Shown here: positions 36,936 to 45,511 of the stretch, one piece after another | Layout of the letters: every line of letters starts with the position of its first letter | Numbering within the stretch: the first letter of the stretch is position 1 | NCBI RefSeq assembly: GCF_000021545.1 | Contig: NC_012438.1 | Span: 186,001-250,000 of the forward strand | Direction of reading: 5' to 3' | Length of the DNA stretch: 64,000 nt | Origin: Sulfurihydrogenibium azorense Az-Fu1 | Lineage (GTDB): Bacteria > Aquificota > Aquificia > Aquificales > Hydrogenothermaceae | Notes under the pieces: generated by a model | Seen by the model: the letters and a program-made list of their open reading frames with translations, nothing else | Database searches by the model: none | What the model was told of the DNA's origin: nothing | Made by a program: the position numbers and the translations under genes

Positions 36936-37484
36936 ATGGCGAAAGTTTTAGTACCATTAGCAGATGGGTTTGAAGAGATAGAAGCTATCAGTATTGTAGA
37001 TATTTTAAGAAGAGCTGGTATAGAGGTTGTAATAGCTGGATTACACGATGGGTACATAGAAAGTGCAAGAGGTGTAAAGGTAATTCCAGATACAACCATA
37101 GATAAAGTAAAGGCAGACGAGTTTGATATGATAGTCCTTCCGGGAGGTCAACCTGGAACGGATAACCTAAACAAAGATGAAAGAGTGAAAAAGTTAATCC
37201 AAGAGTTTTACAGTAAAGGAAAGCTTACAGGTGCAATCTGTGCAGCTCCTTACGTTTTAGCTTCTGCTGGAATCTTACAAGGTAAAAAAGCAACTTCTTA
37301 CCCAACTTACAAAGACAAGTTAGGAGATGTAAACTATCTTGAAGAAGCTGTTGTAGAAGATTCCAACGTGCTAACCTCAAGAGGACCAGGAACAGCTGCA
37401 TGTTTTGCCCTTAAAATAGTAGAAAAGTTAGTAGGCAAAGAAAAAGCAGACCAAATCCAGCAAGCAACCTTATTCAAATGTTAA
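36936..37484 (+). CDS. DJ-1/PfpI-family protein (YajL-like)
   Basis: A 182-residue DJ-1 superfamily protein. It starts MAKVLVPLADGFEEIEAI, carries VLPGGQPGTDNL, and has the nucleophile-elbow cysteine in TGAICAAPYVLASAG; TSRGPGTAACFAL ends the fold. This is closest to YajL/DJ-1 chaperone-deglycase proteins rather than hexameric PfpI protease. The ATG at 36936 is chosen because AAAGGAGGG (36921-36929) is ideally spaced; the longer frame overlaps purF without a ribosome site. Its end overlaps the peptidase start by seven bases. Confidence 0.88.
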   Translation: MAKVLVPLADGFEEIEAISIVDILRRAGIEVVIAGLHDGYIESARGVKVIPDTTIDKVKADEFDMIVLPGGQPGTDNLNKDERVKKLIQEFYSKGKLTGAICAAPYVLASAGILQGKKATSYPTYKDKLGDVNYLEEAVVEDSNVLTSRGPGTAACFALKIVEKLVGKEKADQIQQATLFKC

Positions 37485-38551
37485 AAATAGACCAGATAAA
37501 AGAAAAACTAAAAAAGGAAGGCTTAGATGCCTTCCTGTTTAACTCTTACTCTAACGTGTTTTATTTATCAAGATTTTCATCTTCTAACGCTTATGTTATA
37601 CTGACTGATAAAGAAGTCTACTTCCTTACAGATGCAAGATACTACGAAAATGCAAAAGAAAAACTAAAGGATTTTATAGTAGTAGAGCTAAAAAATGGCC
37701 TTAAAGGATTAAAAGAGTTTATCAACGATTTAAATATCAAAAACTTAGGCTTTGAAAAAGATAAAATTACTTTATCATTCTATGAAAAACTCAAAGAAAA
37801 CTTAAAACCTACATTAATTGGTTATGAAGGTTTTTTAAATGAGTTTAGAGTTTCAAAAACAGAAGAAGAAATCCAGATAATAAAACAGGCAGCCCATAAA
37901 ATAGATAACGTTTATAAAAAACTTTTACCTTGGATAAAAGAAAATTTAAACCAAAATATAAAAGAACTGTCTGTAAGAAGGAAAGTTATAGACCTTATTT
38001 TTGAAGAAGGAGGAACATCAGAAAGTTTTCCAACAATAGTAGCTACAGGAAAACACTCTGCGATACCCCACTGGGAAACCTCAGAAGAACCTATTTTAAA
38101 AGATGCACCATTACTAATAGATATGGGTTTAAAGTATAAAGGATACTGTAGTGATTTTACAAGGACACTTTACCTTGGTAATTTAGACCAAAGATTTGAA
38201 AAAATATACAACATTGTAAAAGAAGCCCATATAGAAGCTACTAGCGTAGTAAAAGCAGGAATACCTATAAAAGAGATAGATTTAGCAGCAAGAAAGGTAA
38301 TAGAAAAGTATGGCTATGGAGATTACTTTACCCACTCAACAGGACACGGAATAGGGATAGATATTCACGAAGAACCAAGAATATACAAAGACAACGAAGA
38401 AATTTTACAAGAAAACACAGTCTTTACAATAGAACCGGGTATATACATTCCTAACTGGGGTGGAGTAAGGTTAGAAAACATAGTAGTGGCAAGAAAAGAT
38501 GGAGTAGAAGTCCTAACTCAAACACCTTTAGAGCTGGTAAATCTTCTTTAA
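37478..38551 (+). CDS. pepQ: M24 metallopeptidase, Xaa-Pro aminopeptidase-like
   Basis: A 357-residue M24 enzyme with an N-terminal creatinase-like domain (FLFNSYSNVFYLSRF) and a pita-bread catalytic domain. The five metal ligands are seen: Asp in LIDMGLKYKGYCSDFTRT, His in HSTGHGIGIDIHEEP, Glu in FTIEPGIYI and Glu in GGVRLENIVV. It cuts peptides before or after proline in the cytosol; aminopeptidase versus dipeptidase is not resolved by sequence. It overlaps the DJ-1 gene and is followed by an 86-bp gap with a probable mnmG promoter. Confidence 0.88.
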   Translation: MLKIDQIKEKLKKEGLDAFLFNSYSNVFYLSRFSSSNAYVILTDKEVYFLTDARYYENAKEKLKDFIVVELKNGLKGLKEFINDLNIKNLGFEKDKITLSFYEKLKENLKPTLIGYEGFLNEFRVSKTEEEIQIIKQAAHKIDNVYKKLLPWIKENLNQNIKELSVRRKVIDLIFEEGGTSESFPTIVATGKHSAIPHWETSEEPILKDAPLLIDMGLKYKGYCSDFTRTLYLGNLDQRFEKIYNIVKEAHIEATSVVKAGIPIKEIDLAARKVIEKYGYGDYFTHSTGHGIGIDIHEEPRIYKDNEEILQENTVFTIEPGIYIPNWGGVRLENIVVARKDGVEVLTQTPLELVNLL

Positions 38552-38578
38552 AAATCTTCTTAAAATCTTTTGGAAAAT

Positions 38579-38606
38579 TTGATTTCAAGGAATAATATAA
38601 TATAGG
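38579..38606 (+). promoter_or_regulatory. possible promoter of mnmG
   Basis: TTGATT (38579-38584) and TATAGG (38601-38606) are 16 bp apart in the 86-bp gap before mnmG; an overlapping TATAAT at 38596 offers another -10. Position and composition are reasonable but the choice of hexamers is ambiguous. Confidence 0.4.
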
Positions 38607-38637
38607 TGTTTTTAAAAAGTTAAACTGGAGGTAAAAA

Positions 38638-40500
38638 TTGGTTTATGATACAGAGTTTGATGTAGTTGTAGTTGGTGGTGGGCATGCAGGGATAGAAGCT
38701 GCGATAATATCTGCAAAGTTAGGAGCAAAAACTGCTTTAATTACATTAGATGAAAATAAAATAGGTCTTATGCCTTGTAATCCTTCTATAGGTGGAATAG
38801 CGAAAGGTATAGTTGTTAGAGAAGTTGACGCTCTTGGCGGTGAGATGGCAAAGGCAATAGACCAAACCGGAATACAGTTTAAAGTGTTAAACACAAGAAA
38901 AGGTCCTGCTGTAAGGTCTCCAAGAGCTCAAGCAGACAAAGAAGAGTATAGAAAATACATGGTTGAAAAAACCCACAACACAGAAAACCTTACAGTTATA
39001 GAAGATGAAGTTGTAGACATAGTATTAAAACCACATCAAAACGAAGTTGAAGGAGTTATAACAGATAAAGGTTTAAAAATAAAAACAAAATCAGTAGTTA
39101 TCACAACCGGAACATTTTTAAACGGTCTTATTCATATAGGAGACAAAAGATTTCCTGCAGGAAGAATGGAAGAGAAACCCTCCAGTAAACTCCCTGAATT
39201 TTACAAAAGACACGGCTTTGAACTTGCAAGATTTAAAACAGGAACTCCTGCAAGACTTGATAAAAACACAATAAACTTCTCTATCTTAGAAGAAGCTCCG
39301 GGAGATAACCCTCCACCAAAATTTTCATTCTGGACAGAGCCGAAAGGGTCATACTGGTTTAAAGAAAAAGACCAGATACCTTGCTACATAACTTACACTA
39401 CTCCAGAAACCCACAGAATAATAAGAGAAAATTTACATAGAACTGCCCTTTACGGTGGAGCCATTACAGGAGTAGGACCGAGATACTGTCCATCAATAGA
39501 AGACAAAATAGTAAAATTTGAAGGAAAAGATAGACACACAGTATGGCTTGAACCTGAAACAAGAGATGGAATAAGTATATATCCTAACGGCTTAAGTACA
39601 TCTCTACCAGAAGAGATACAGTGGCAGATGTACAGAAGCATACCCGGACTTGAAAACGTTGTTCTTTTAAAACCTGCTTACGCAATTGAGTACGATATAG
39701 TGATGCCAACTGAACTTTACCCAACACTAGAAACAAAGAAAATAAAAGGTCTATACCACGCAGGAAACTTCAACGGAACAACAGGTTATGAAGAAGCTGC
39801 AGGACAAGGGATAGTTGCAGGAATAAACGCAGCTCTAAGAGCTTTAGGGAAAGATGAACCATTTATAATAGGTAGAGATGAAGGGTACATAGGTGTTATG
39901 ATAGATGACCTTACAACAAAAGGTGTTATAGAACCATACAGACTATTTACATCAAGGTCTGAGTATAGATTACACCTAAGACAAGACAACGCAATCCTTA
40001 GACTTTACCAAAAAGCTTACAACATCGGAGCTCTAACAGAAGAAGAGTATAGATTTGTAAAACAACATGAAGATGAGATTAAAAATTGGATAGAAACTTA
40101 CAAAAACACCTACATTAAAGACAACGACAAAAAAATATCAGTTTTTACATTTTTACAAAAACCTGAAATAAGTATAGACAACCTAAAAGATTACGGCATC
40201 GAAACACCATCTTCAGATTACATTAAAGAAGAAGTGGAGATAAATGTTAAGTACGATGGCTACTTTGAAAGAGAAAGAAAATTAAACGAAAAGATGAAGT
40301 ATTTAGATAGTATAAAAATTCCTCAAGATATAGATTACTCAAAAGTAGCAGGTTTAACAAAAGAAGCTGTTATGAAACTTACAAAGGCTAAACCTATGAC
40401 TTTGGGGCATGCTGCAAGACTTGAAGGTATCACTCCAGCAGCCATCACAGCTATAATGGTTCATATAGAAAAGATGAGAGAAAAGAAAAAAGCAGGATAA
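38638..40500 (+). CDS. mnmG: tRNA uridine 5-carboxymethylaminomethyl modification enzyme MnmG (GidA)
   Basis: A full-length 620-residue MnmG that, with MnmE, modifies U34 of several tRNAs using FAD and methylenetetrahydrofolate. It has the FAD loop [25 protein letters not shown], and [15 protein letters not shown], and ends in the helical MnmE-binding domain ([15 protein letters not shown]). The start is TTG at 38638 with TGGAGGT seven bases before it. The gene ends in convergence with hemD across a small hairpin. Confidence 0.97.
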   Translation: MVYDTEFDVVVVGGGHAGIEAAIISAKLGAKTALITLDENKIGLMPCNPSIGGIAKGIVVREVDALGGEMAKAIDQTGIQFKVLNTRKGPAVRSPRAQADKEEYRKYMVEKTHNTENLTVIEDEVVDIVLKPHQNEVEGVITDKGLKIKTKSVVITTGTFLNGLIHIGDKRFPAGRMEEKPSSKLPEFYKRHGFELARFKTGTPARLDKNTINFSILEEAPGDNPPPKFSFWTEPKGSYWFKEKDQIPCYITYTTPETHRIIRENLHRTALYGGAITGVGPRYCPSIEDKIVKFEGKDRHTVWLEPETRDGISIYPNGLSTSLPEEIQWQMYRSIPGLENVVLLKPAYAIEYDIVMPTELYPTLETKKIKGLYHAGNFNGTTGYEEAAGQGIVAGINAALRALGKDEPFIIGRDEGYIGVMIDDLTTKGVIEPYRLFTSRSEYRLHLRQDNAILRLYQKAYNIGALTEEEYRFVKQHEDEIKNWIETYKNTYIKDNDKKISVFTFLQKPEISIDNLKDYGIETPSSDYIKEEVEINVKYDGYFERERKLNEKMKYLDSIKIPQDIDYSKVAGLTKEAVMKLTKAKPMTLGHAARLEGITPAAITAIMVHIEKMREKKKAG

Positions 40501-40525
40501 AAAGCCCTTTATGGCTGTTTTTCTT
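40496..40525. terminator. possible bidirectional terminator between mnmG and hemD
   Basis: AAAAAGCC and GGCTGTTTTT flank a CTTTAT loop, giving a short imperfect stem with T-tracts in both directions between two convergent genes. The GC part of the stem is only three to four pairs, so efficiency is doubtful. Confidence 0.5.
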
Positions 40526-41234
40526 TTAAAAGTTTTACTATTTCCTCAAATGTAAAAATCTGTGGAACTATATTAACTTTAAATCCTTTATCTTCTAACG
40601 CTTTTGATGTAGTTGTACCAATAGTACACACTAAAACATCTTCTAAAAATTTTTTTGATTTTTCAACTCCAAAAACATTTAAAAAACCATAGAAAGTAGA
40701 AGGACTTGAAAAAACAACTGCATAAATCTCTTTCTTTAAAAATAATTTCTCAATTTCTTCTGTATTGTCAGGAATGTTATAGGTTGTTTTGTAAATAGGT
40801 AGAAGCTGAACGAAGTAGTCTTTACCTGACTGGTTAAGTAAAACTTGAGACCCTTCTAAAGCCCTTATAAGACCAAACTTTTTACCTTTAAACCTATCTA
40901 AGTTTTTATCTATATAATCCTTTAAACCCTCTCCACTGAAAGCATCTGGTATCTCTATATTTTTAAAACCTTCTTTTTTCAAGTAGTTAGCTGTTTTACT
41001 ACCAACGGCGATTACAGGCTTTGATTTGTCTACCTCTATATCTTCTAAAAAGAACTTAACAGCGTTTTTACTTGTAAAAATCAGATAGTCATAGTTTTTT
41101 TCATCAAAGTTATCTAAAGGCAGTTTTTCAAACTTTATTGTAGGAAAAGGTATAGGATTAAAACCTTCTTTTTCAAAGATTGATTTAACCTCTTCAAACT
41201 GACCTTTTTCCCTTGTTATTAAAACATTTTTCAA
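40509..41234 (-). CDS. hemD: uroporphyrinogen-III synthase
   Basis: A 241-residue HemD, which inverts ring D while closing hydroxymethylbilane to uroporphyrinogen III for haem and sirohaem. The family is poorly conserved; the support is the N-terminal VLITREKGQ, TSKNAVKFF, IAVGSKTANYLKKEG, VVFSSPSTFYGFL and VCTIGTTTSKALEDKG. Length is normal. It overlaps the channel gene by four bases, an association without obvious functional meaning. Confidence 0.88.
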   Translation of the reverse strand: MKNVLITREKGQFEEVKSIFEKEGFNPIPFPTIKFEKLPLDNFDEKNYDYLIFTSKNAVKFFLEDIEVDKSKPVIAVGSKTANYLKKEGFKNIEIPDAFSGEGLKDYIDKNLDRFKGKKFGLIRALEGSQVLLNQSGKDYFVQLLPIYKTTYNIPDNTEEIEKLFLKKEIYAVVFSSPSTFYGFLNVFGVEKSKKFLEDVLVCTIGTTTSKALEDKGFKVNIVPQIFTFEEIVKLLKEKQP

Positions 41235-42766
41235 TCTGTTTCTCCACTTTTTGGAATTATAAATATATAGTCTGTCTCTAAAACTTTAAAGTCATCAGAA
41301 GGAGATAGTATTATCTTCTTATTCCTTTCTAAGGCAATAGGCATCAAGTCCTGTTTTCTCAGATACAGTAGAATATCTCCAAAGGTTTCAAAATTTCCAA
41401 TTTCTTTAACTTTGACTTTTCTTATTCCTGTTTCGTTATCTATTATCGTTTCTACCAGTTGTGTTGCTCCGGGGTTTAAAAGACTTGAAAACATTATTTT
41501 ACCAAGTATCTGTCCGTGTATGAGAATATCTTTAGTCCCAAGTCTCTTTTTGAATATTTCAGCATCTTCATCTAAAAGAACCTCTACATACAGTCTTGCG
41601 TAAGGGTTTAAGGTTTTAATAAGCATTCCAGCTAAAGCAGTCCTTGCATCTATATCTCTATCTGTTAGGTGTGGTAATTTTTCACCAACTAAAATAACAT
41701 CTGAAGCTTTGTCTATAGCTACATCTAATAGAATGTCTTCTTTTATAAAGTCTCCCTTTTTATAAATAATGTTTGACAGATTTACATCTAAATCTTTTTT
41801 ATCGTAGTTTGTTATTAGAACAACAGGTCTTTCTTTATCAATTTCAAGATTTACCAAGTTTTCTAAAATCTCTTCAGATGTTTCATTATAACCACATATT
41901 ACTATATGATTTTCTAAATCAGGCATCTTAACCTCTCCTTCCTTTAATTCAAGTAATCTATTTATAAATGATACAGAAAATCCTGCTGTTAAAACAGATA
42001 TTAAAACTATGTTAATAAAGGTCATAAGGGAAGAAATAAATTTTCCCGTATCTGTTATAGGAGTAATATCTCCATACCCTACAGTAAAAGAAGTTATAGC
42101 TCCCCAGTAAAGCGCATCAAACAAGTTTTTAAAAGCGTCGTTTTTAGCGTTGTATTCAAATATGTAAGTTATGATAGAAAAAATAACTATGTTAAGAAGT
42201 ATCATTAAAGTAGAAAAAATAAAGATAAATCCTTGTTCTCTTAAAGCTTGAAAAACACTCTTTAATCCTGATGAATATCTAACAACTTTTAATATCCTTA
42301 ATATTTGAAGAATTCTTAAAGTTCTAAAAGGTCTAAAAATAGGTAAAATTGCAATTAAATCTATAATTGAAAGTGGTTTAACCATCCACTTTAGTTTAAT
42401 TTTCAAAGCGTATAAAAAGGCTTTGTAGTAAGCCTTGAAATTTCTTTCTTTTTTTTGTGTTAAAACAGTTTTAAAATCTTCAAAGAAATCTGAAATAACC
42501 CACCATCTTAGAATATACTCAATAGCAAAAAAGTAAAGTGTAATCTCCTCAAAATCTTTTAAAAAAGAATGTAAATCGGGGGGTAGTTTTTCTGCTTCTG
42601 GTGTAATTAGTAAAAATACAGTGATAGATGAAGTTATAACTATAAAAAGGGCTACTAAACTGTAGATGTGATTTAACGAGTTCCTATCATTTTCTAAGAC
42701 ATTGTAAAGAAAAATCTTTATTCGCTTAATATAGGATAGATACTTTTTATTTTTTGATTTTATCAA
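41231..42766 (-). CDS. voltage-gated-type K+ channel with RCK domain
   Basis: A 511-residue inner-membrane channel. Six helices are predicted from about residue 35 to 270; an Arg-rich S4 helix (FRTLRILQILRILKVVRY), a pore loop and the potassium filter TVGYGDITP are clear. The C-terminal half is a cytosolic RCK/TrkA-N nucleotide-binding domain starting HIVICGYNETSEEIL, followed by a TrkA-C-like end. Gating by voltage and by nucleotide or calcium is the family expectation. It is the first gene of a two-gene unit with hemD. Confidence 0.93.
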   Translation of the reverse strand: MIKSKNKKYLSYIKRIKIFLYNVLENDRNSLNHIYSLVALFIVITSSITVFLLITPEAEKLPPDLHSFLKDFEEITLYFFAIEYILRWWVISDFFEDFKTVLTQKKERNFKAYYKAFLYALKIKLKWMVKPLSIIDLIAILPIFRPFRTLRILQILRILKVVRYSSGLKSVFQALREQGFIFIFSTLMILLNIVIFSIITYIFEYNAKNDAFKNLFDALYWGAITSFTVGYGDITPITDTGKFISSLMTFINIVLISVLTAGFSVSFINRLLELKEGEVKMPDLENHIVICGYNETSEEILENLVNLEIDKERPVVLITNYDKKDLDVNLSNIIYKKGDFIKEDILLDVAIDKASDVILVGEKLPHLTDRDIDARTALAGMLIKTLNPYARLYVEVLLDEDAEIFKKRLGTKDILIHGQILGKIMFSSLLNPGATQLVETIIDNETGIRKVKVKEIGNFETFGDILLYLRKQDLMPIALERNKKIILSPSDDFKVLETDYIFIIPKSGETD

Positions 42767-42825
42767 TCTTTTACTCAGTAAAGATGTTTTTATCTAAATT
42801 ATATTTTACTATTAATTAAGATTAA

Positions 42826-42852
42826 GTAAAAAGGGAGTTTTAGAACTCCCTT
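42826..42852 (-). terminator. Rho-independent terminator after nfu
   Basis: On the minus strand a 9-bp stem AAGGGAGTT/AACTCCCTT with a 4-nt loop is followed by a run of T (42826-42830 as A on the plus strand), directly after the nfu stop codon. Confidence 0.88.
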
Positions 42853-42859
42853 AGTAGTT

Positions 42860-43099
42860 TTATCCTAAGTTTACAGCTACTACTTCTTTTACTTCCGGAA
42901 TAGCTTGTTTTAATCTTGCTTCTACACCACCTTTTAAAGTCCATAGAGACATAGCACATCCTGAACAACTTCCCATAAGTCTAACGTAAACTGTTCCATC
43001 TTCTGAAACATCTACAAGCTCAACATCTCCACCGTCAAATCTTAAGTAAGGTCTTACTTGCTCTAAAACTTCTTCAACTTTTTGTCTATCTATTGCCAT
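42860..43099 (-). CDS. nfu: NifU C-terminal domain (Nfu) Fe-S carrier
   Basis: A 79-residue stand-alone Nfu domain. VLEQVRPYLRFDGGDVELVDV and the cluster-binding GSCSGCAMS (CxxC) are the family hallmarks. It binds a 4Fe-4S cluster between two subunits and hands it to target apoproteins; clients in this window could include NuoI, PurF and GltB. It is monocistronic, with its own terminator, and is divergent from the toxin-antitoxin module; the intervening region holds one copy of a direct repeat. Confidence 0.93.
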   Translation of the reverse strand: MAIDRQKVEEVLEQVRPYLRFDGGDVELVDVSEDGTVYVRLMGSCSGCAMSLWTLKGGVEARLKQAIPEVKEVVAVNLG

Positions 43100-43120
43100 C
43101 TTTTCTCCTCCTGATTTTTA

Positions 43121-43163
43121 ATTTATGATAAGATTATATACTATAAAAAAAATATTTTTATGA
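43121..43163. repeat. direct repeat, left copy (flanks toxin-antitoxin module)
   Basis: Begins ATTTATGATAAGATT, then TATACTATA, and ends AATATTTTTATGA. The same elements in the same order recur at 43917-43963 on the other side of the toxin-antitoxin genes, with one substitution and a 4-nt length difference in the A-rich middle. TATACT is a plausible -10 hexamer for the antitoxin gene. Confidence 0.88.
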
Positions 43164-43206
43164 TTAATACCAGAATGCATATATAGTCATTATATGAGGA
43201 GAAGCT

Positions 43207-43431
43207 GTGAAAATCGTAATAAATTTACCTGATGAGCTAAAACTAAAAGAAGAGGAAGTAAAAACAGCTGCTATAGTTAAACTATATGAACTTGGAAAAA
43301 TATCTTCAGGGAAAGCTGCAAAACTTTTAGGTATATCCCGTATTGAATTTTTAGATTTGCTTGGTAAATATAAAGTCCAAATAAGTCCAGATACTGAAGA
43401 AGAACTTATAAAAGATATAGAAAATGCGTAA
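43207..43431 (+). CDS. UPF0175-family antitoxin
   Basis: A 74-residue small basic/acidic helical protein of the UPF0175 type: MKIVINLPDELK, then AAIVKLYELGKISSGKAAKLLGISR (a helix-turn-helix) and IEFLDLLGKYKV. These proteins are typically the antitoxin and autoregulator of a PIN-domain toxin. Start is GTG at 43207 with TGAGGAGA upstream. It overlaps the toxin gene by eight bases, the usual coupling of such pairs. The whole pair lies between two copies of a ~45-bp repeat. Confidence 0.87.
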   Translation: MKIVINLPDELKLKEEEVKTAAIVKLYELGKISSGKAAKLLGISRIEFLDLLGKYKVQISPDTEEELIKDIENA

Positions 43432-43906
43432 AGTCGTGTCAAACACTACTCCCATACTTTCTTTTATCAAATTAAATAGAATAGACATTTTAGAAAAAAT
43501 TTATGAGAGAATTCTAATTCCTGAAGCTGTTTTTGGCGAAATACAAGAAGGTAAAAATAAATATTACATTGATATTTCAAAAGAACCTTGGATAGAGATT
43601 CTCAAAGTTGAAAATAGAAAAATATTAGAGCAATTAGAAAAAGAGTTGGATAAAGGCGAAGCAGAAGCAATTGCTTTATCTTTAGAGCTACCTGCAGATT
43701 TATTGCTAATAGATGAAAAACTTGGAAGAAGAATAGCTGAAGAGAAAGGTATAAAGATTTCAGGAACAATAGGAATTTTAATTAAAGCTAAAAAGCAAGG
43801 GATTATAAAGGAAGTAAAACCTTTTATTTATGAATTAATAGAGAAAGGCAATTATTACGAAGAATCCTTTATAAAATTAATACTTCAACATACAGGAGAG
43901 ATGTAA
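43424..43906 (+). CDS. DUF3368/PIN-domain toxin (VapC-like)
   Basis: A 160-residue PIN-like ribonuclease of the DUF3368 group. It opens with VVSNTTPILSFIKLNR where VapC has the first acidic residue (here the motif is SNTxP), then IPEAVFGEI, GEAEAIALSLE and LLIDEKLGRRIAEEKGI, which carry the acidic metal ligands. It likely cleaves a tRNA or mRNA site when freed from the upstream antitoxin. No close mobile-element gene is present, yet flanking repeats suggest insertion of the pair. Confidence 0.85.
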   Translation: MRKVVSNTTPILSFIKLNRIDILEKIYERILIPEAVFGEIQEGKNKYYIDISKEPWIEILKVENRKILEQLEKELDKGEAEAIALSLELPADLLLIDEKLGRRIAEEKGIKISGTIGILIKAKKQGIIKEVKPFIYELIEKGNYYEESFIKLILQHTGEM

Positions 43907-43916
43907 TTTATATCTT

Positions 43917-43963
43917 ATTTATGATAAGATTTTATACTATAAGAAGGAAAAATATTTTTATGA
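43917..43963. repeat. direct repeat, right copy (probable tmk promoter region)
   Basis: Second copy of the repeat at 43121-43163. It lies immediately before tmk and contains TATACT (43933-43938), so it probably supplies the tmk promoter, while the left copy serves the antitoxin gene. An insertion of the toxin-antitoxin pair with duplication of this segment, or repeat-mediated recombination, would explain the arrangement. Confidence 0.85.
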
Positions 43964-43969
43964 GGTTTT

Positions 43970-44584
43970 ATGGGAGTTTTTATAACATTTGAAGGAATTG
44001 AAGGTAGTGGCAAATCAACACAAGCAAAAAGGCTATATGAATATTTAACAAATATAGGTATAAAAGCATACTTAACAAGAGAGCCGGGTGGGACTTCAAT
44101 AGGTAAAAAGATAAGAGAGATTCTACTGTCCCACTGGGAAGAAAACTTTCCTTCTATAGCGGAGCTCCTACTTTATCAAGCTGACAGAAACATACATGTT
44201 AACAACATTATAAAACCACTACTTCAACAAGATTACATCGTTATATCAGACAGATTTTACGACTCAACTACAGCCTACCAACACTACGCAAGGGGCATAG
44301 ATTATAGTATTGTAGATTACTTAAATAAGTTAGCTACAGAAGGAATTAAACCCCATATAACATTTTTATTAGATTTACCTGTCCAAGAAGCTTTTAAAAG
44401 GTTAAACAGAGAAAAAGATAGATTAGAAAGTGAAGGTTTAAATTTTCACCAAAAAGTAAGAGAGGGGTTTTTAAAGATAGCAGATATGGAAAAAGATAGA
44501 GTGATAGTTTTAGATGGATTAAAAAGTCCAGATGAAATATTTAACCAAATATTAAACATTTTAAAAGAAAGAAAAATACTATGA
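43970..44584 (+). CDS. tmk: thymidylate kinase
   Basis: A 204-residue dTMP kinase: P-loop FEGIEGSGKST near the start, LTREPGGTSIG, the DRF motif in VISDRFYDSTTAYQHYARG, and a lid with REKDRLESEG. It makes dTDP for DNA synthesis. It overlaps holB by four bases. The order tmk, holB, ricT (yaaT) is the same as in Bacillus, where two small genes intervene, so this is an old conserved cluster. Confidence 0.96.
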   Translation: MGVFITFEGIEGSGKSTQAKRLYEYLTNIGIKAYLTREPGGTSIGKKIREILLSHWEENFPSIAELLLYQADRNIHVNNIIKPLLQQDYIVISDRFYDSTTAYQHYARGIDYSIVDYLNKLATEGIKPHITFLLDLPVQEAFKRLNREKDRLESEGLNFHQKVREGFLKIADMEKDRVIVLDGLKSPDEIFNQILNILKERKIL

Positions 44585-45501
44585 AGGTAATCGGTCATCA
44601 AAAAGAGATTGAACTTATAAAAAAATACCTAAGTAAAAACTATGACTCACTATCATTACTTTACGAAGGGAAAGACTGTATAGGAAAGAAACTTATAGCT
44701 TTTCTAACTGCAAGAGGTTTTTTATGTGAAAAGAAACAAGGTTTAGGCTGTGGAGAATGCCACGATTGTAAGCTTGTAAACAACCTTATATCAAACGTAT
44801 ACAACAAAGAAAACCTAACACCCCATCCAAACATAAAATTTATTCCCTACGAAGGAAAAGAGATAAAGATAGACCAAATCAGAGAAGCTATATCTTTTCT
44901 AACTTTAAAATCAGATAAAGGTAAAGTATTGATAATAGAAAAAGCAGAAAATATGAACACCGAAAGTGCAAACGCCCTACTTAAAACTCTGGAAGAGCCC
45001 CCTTTAAACACCTTAATAATACTAACAACTTCAAACCAAAATCAGCTCCTACCTACCATAGTGTCAAGGTTAAAAAAGATAAGATTTAGAAAGTTGTCTG
45101 AAGAAGAAGTTAGAGATATATTAAGATTGAAAATAAGTGATGAGAAAAAAGTTGAAAATCTGTCTAAAATATCTGGTGGTAGTTTATGTTTGCCTTTTAG
45201 CATTATAAACAAAGAAAACGTTTACAACTTAGCCCACTCTTACTATGAACTTATAAAAACTAAGAAGCATCAAGAAGGACTGTTTTCTATAACACCAATA
45301 GTAGATAAATTTGACAGTGATGATACAAATCTTTTTTTTGATATAATTTTAAGATTTTTTGAGCAAGATTTACAAAGTGGTAAAGTGGATAACAATTTTG
45401 CAGAAAGTTTTATATCAGAGTTTAAAAAGGCAAAAGGTGCAGTACTAAGAGGTGTAAAAAAGAAGCTTGTTTTAGAAGGAATGTACTACAACTTAAAGTG
45501 A
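44581..45501 (+). CDS. holB: DNA polymerase III delta' subunit
   Basis: A 306-residue clamp-loader subunit. It has a four-cysteine zinc module (CEKKQGLGCGECHDC) after a degenerate P-loop (YEGKDCIGKK, lacking the usual GKT/S), and the downstream ESANALLKTLEEPP and VSRLKKIRF. Delta' is the non-hydrolysing stator of the clamp loader, so a defective P-loop is expected. The C-terminal collar domain is divergent. It is coupled to tmk and followed by ricT as in Firmicutes. Confidence 0.9.
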   Translation: MKVIGHQKEIELIKKYLSKNYDSLSLLYEGKDCIGKKLIAFLTARGFLCEKKQGLGCGECHDCKLVNNLISNVYNKENLTPHPNIKFIPYEGKEIKIDQIREAISFLTLKSDKGKVLIIEKAENMNTESANALLKTLEEPPLNTLIILTTSNQNQLLPTIVSRLKKIRFRKLSEEEVRDILRLKISDEKKVENLSKISGGSLCLPFSIINKENVYNLAHSYYELIKTKKHQEGLFSITPIVDKFDSDDTNLFFDIILRFFEQDLQSGKVDNNFAESFISEFKKAKGAVLRGVKKKLVLEGMYYNLK

Positions 45502-45511
45502 GGTAAAGTAG

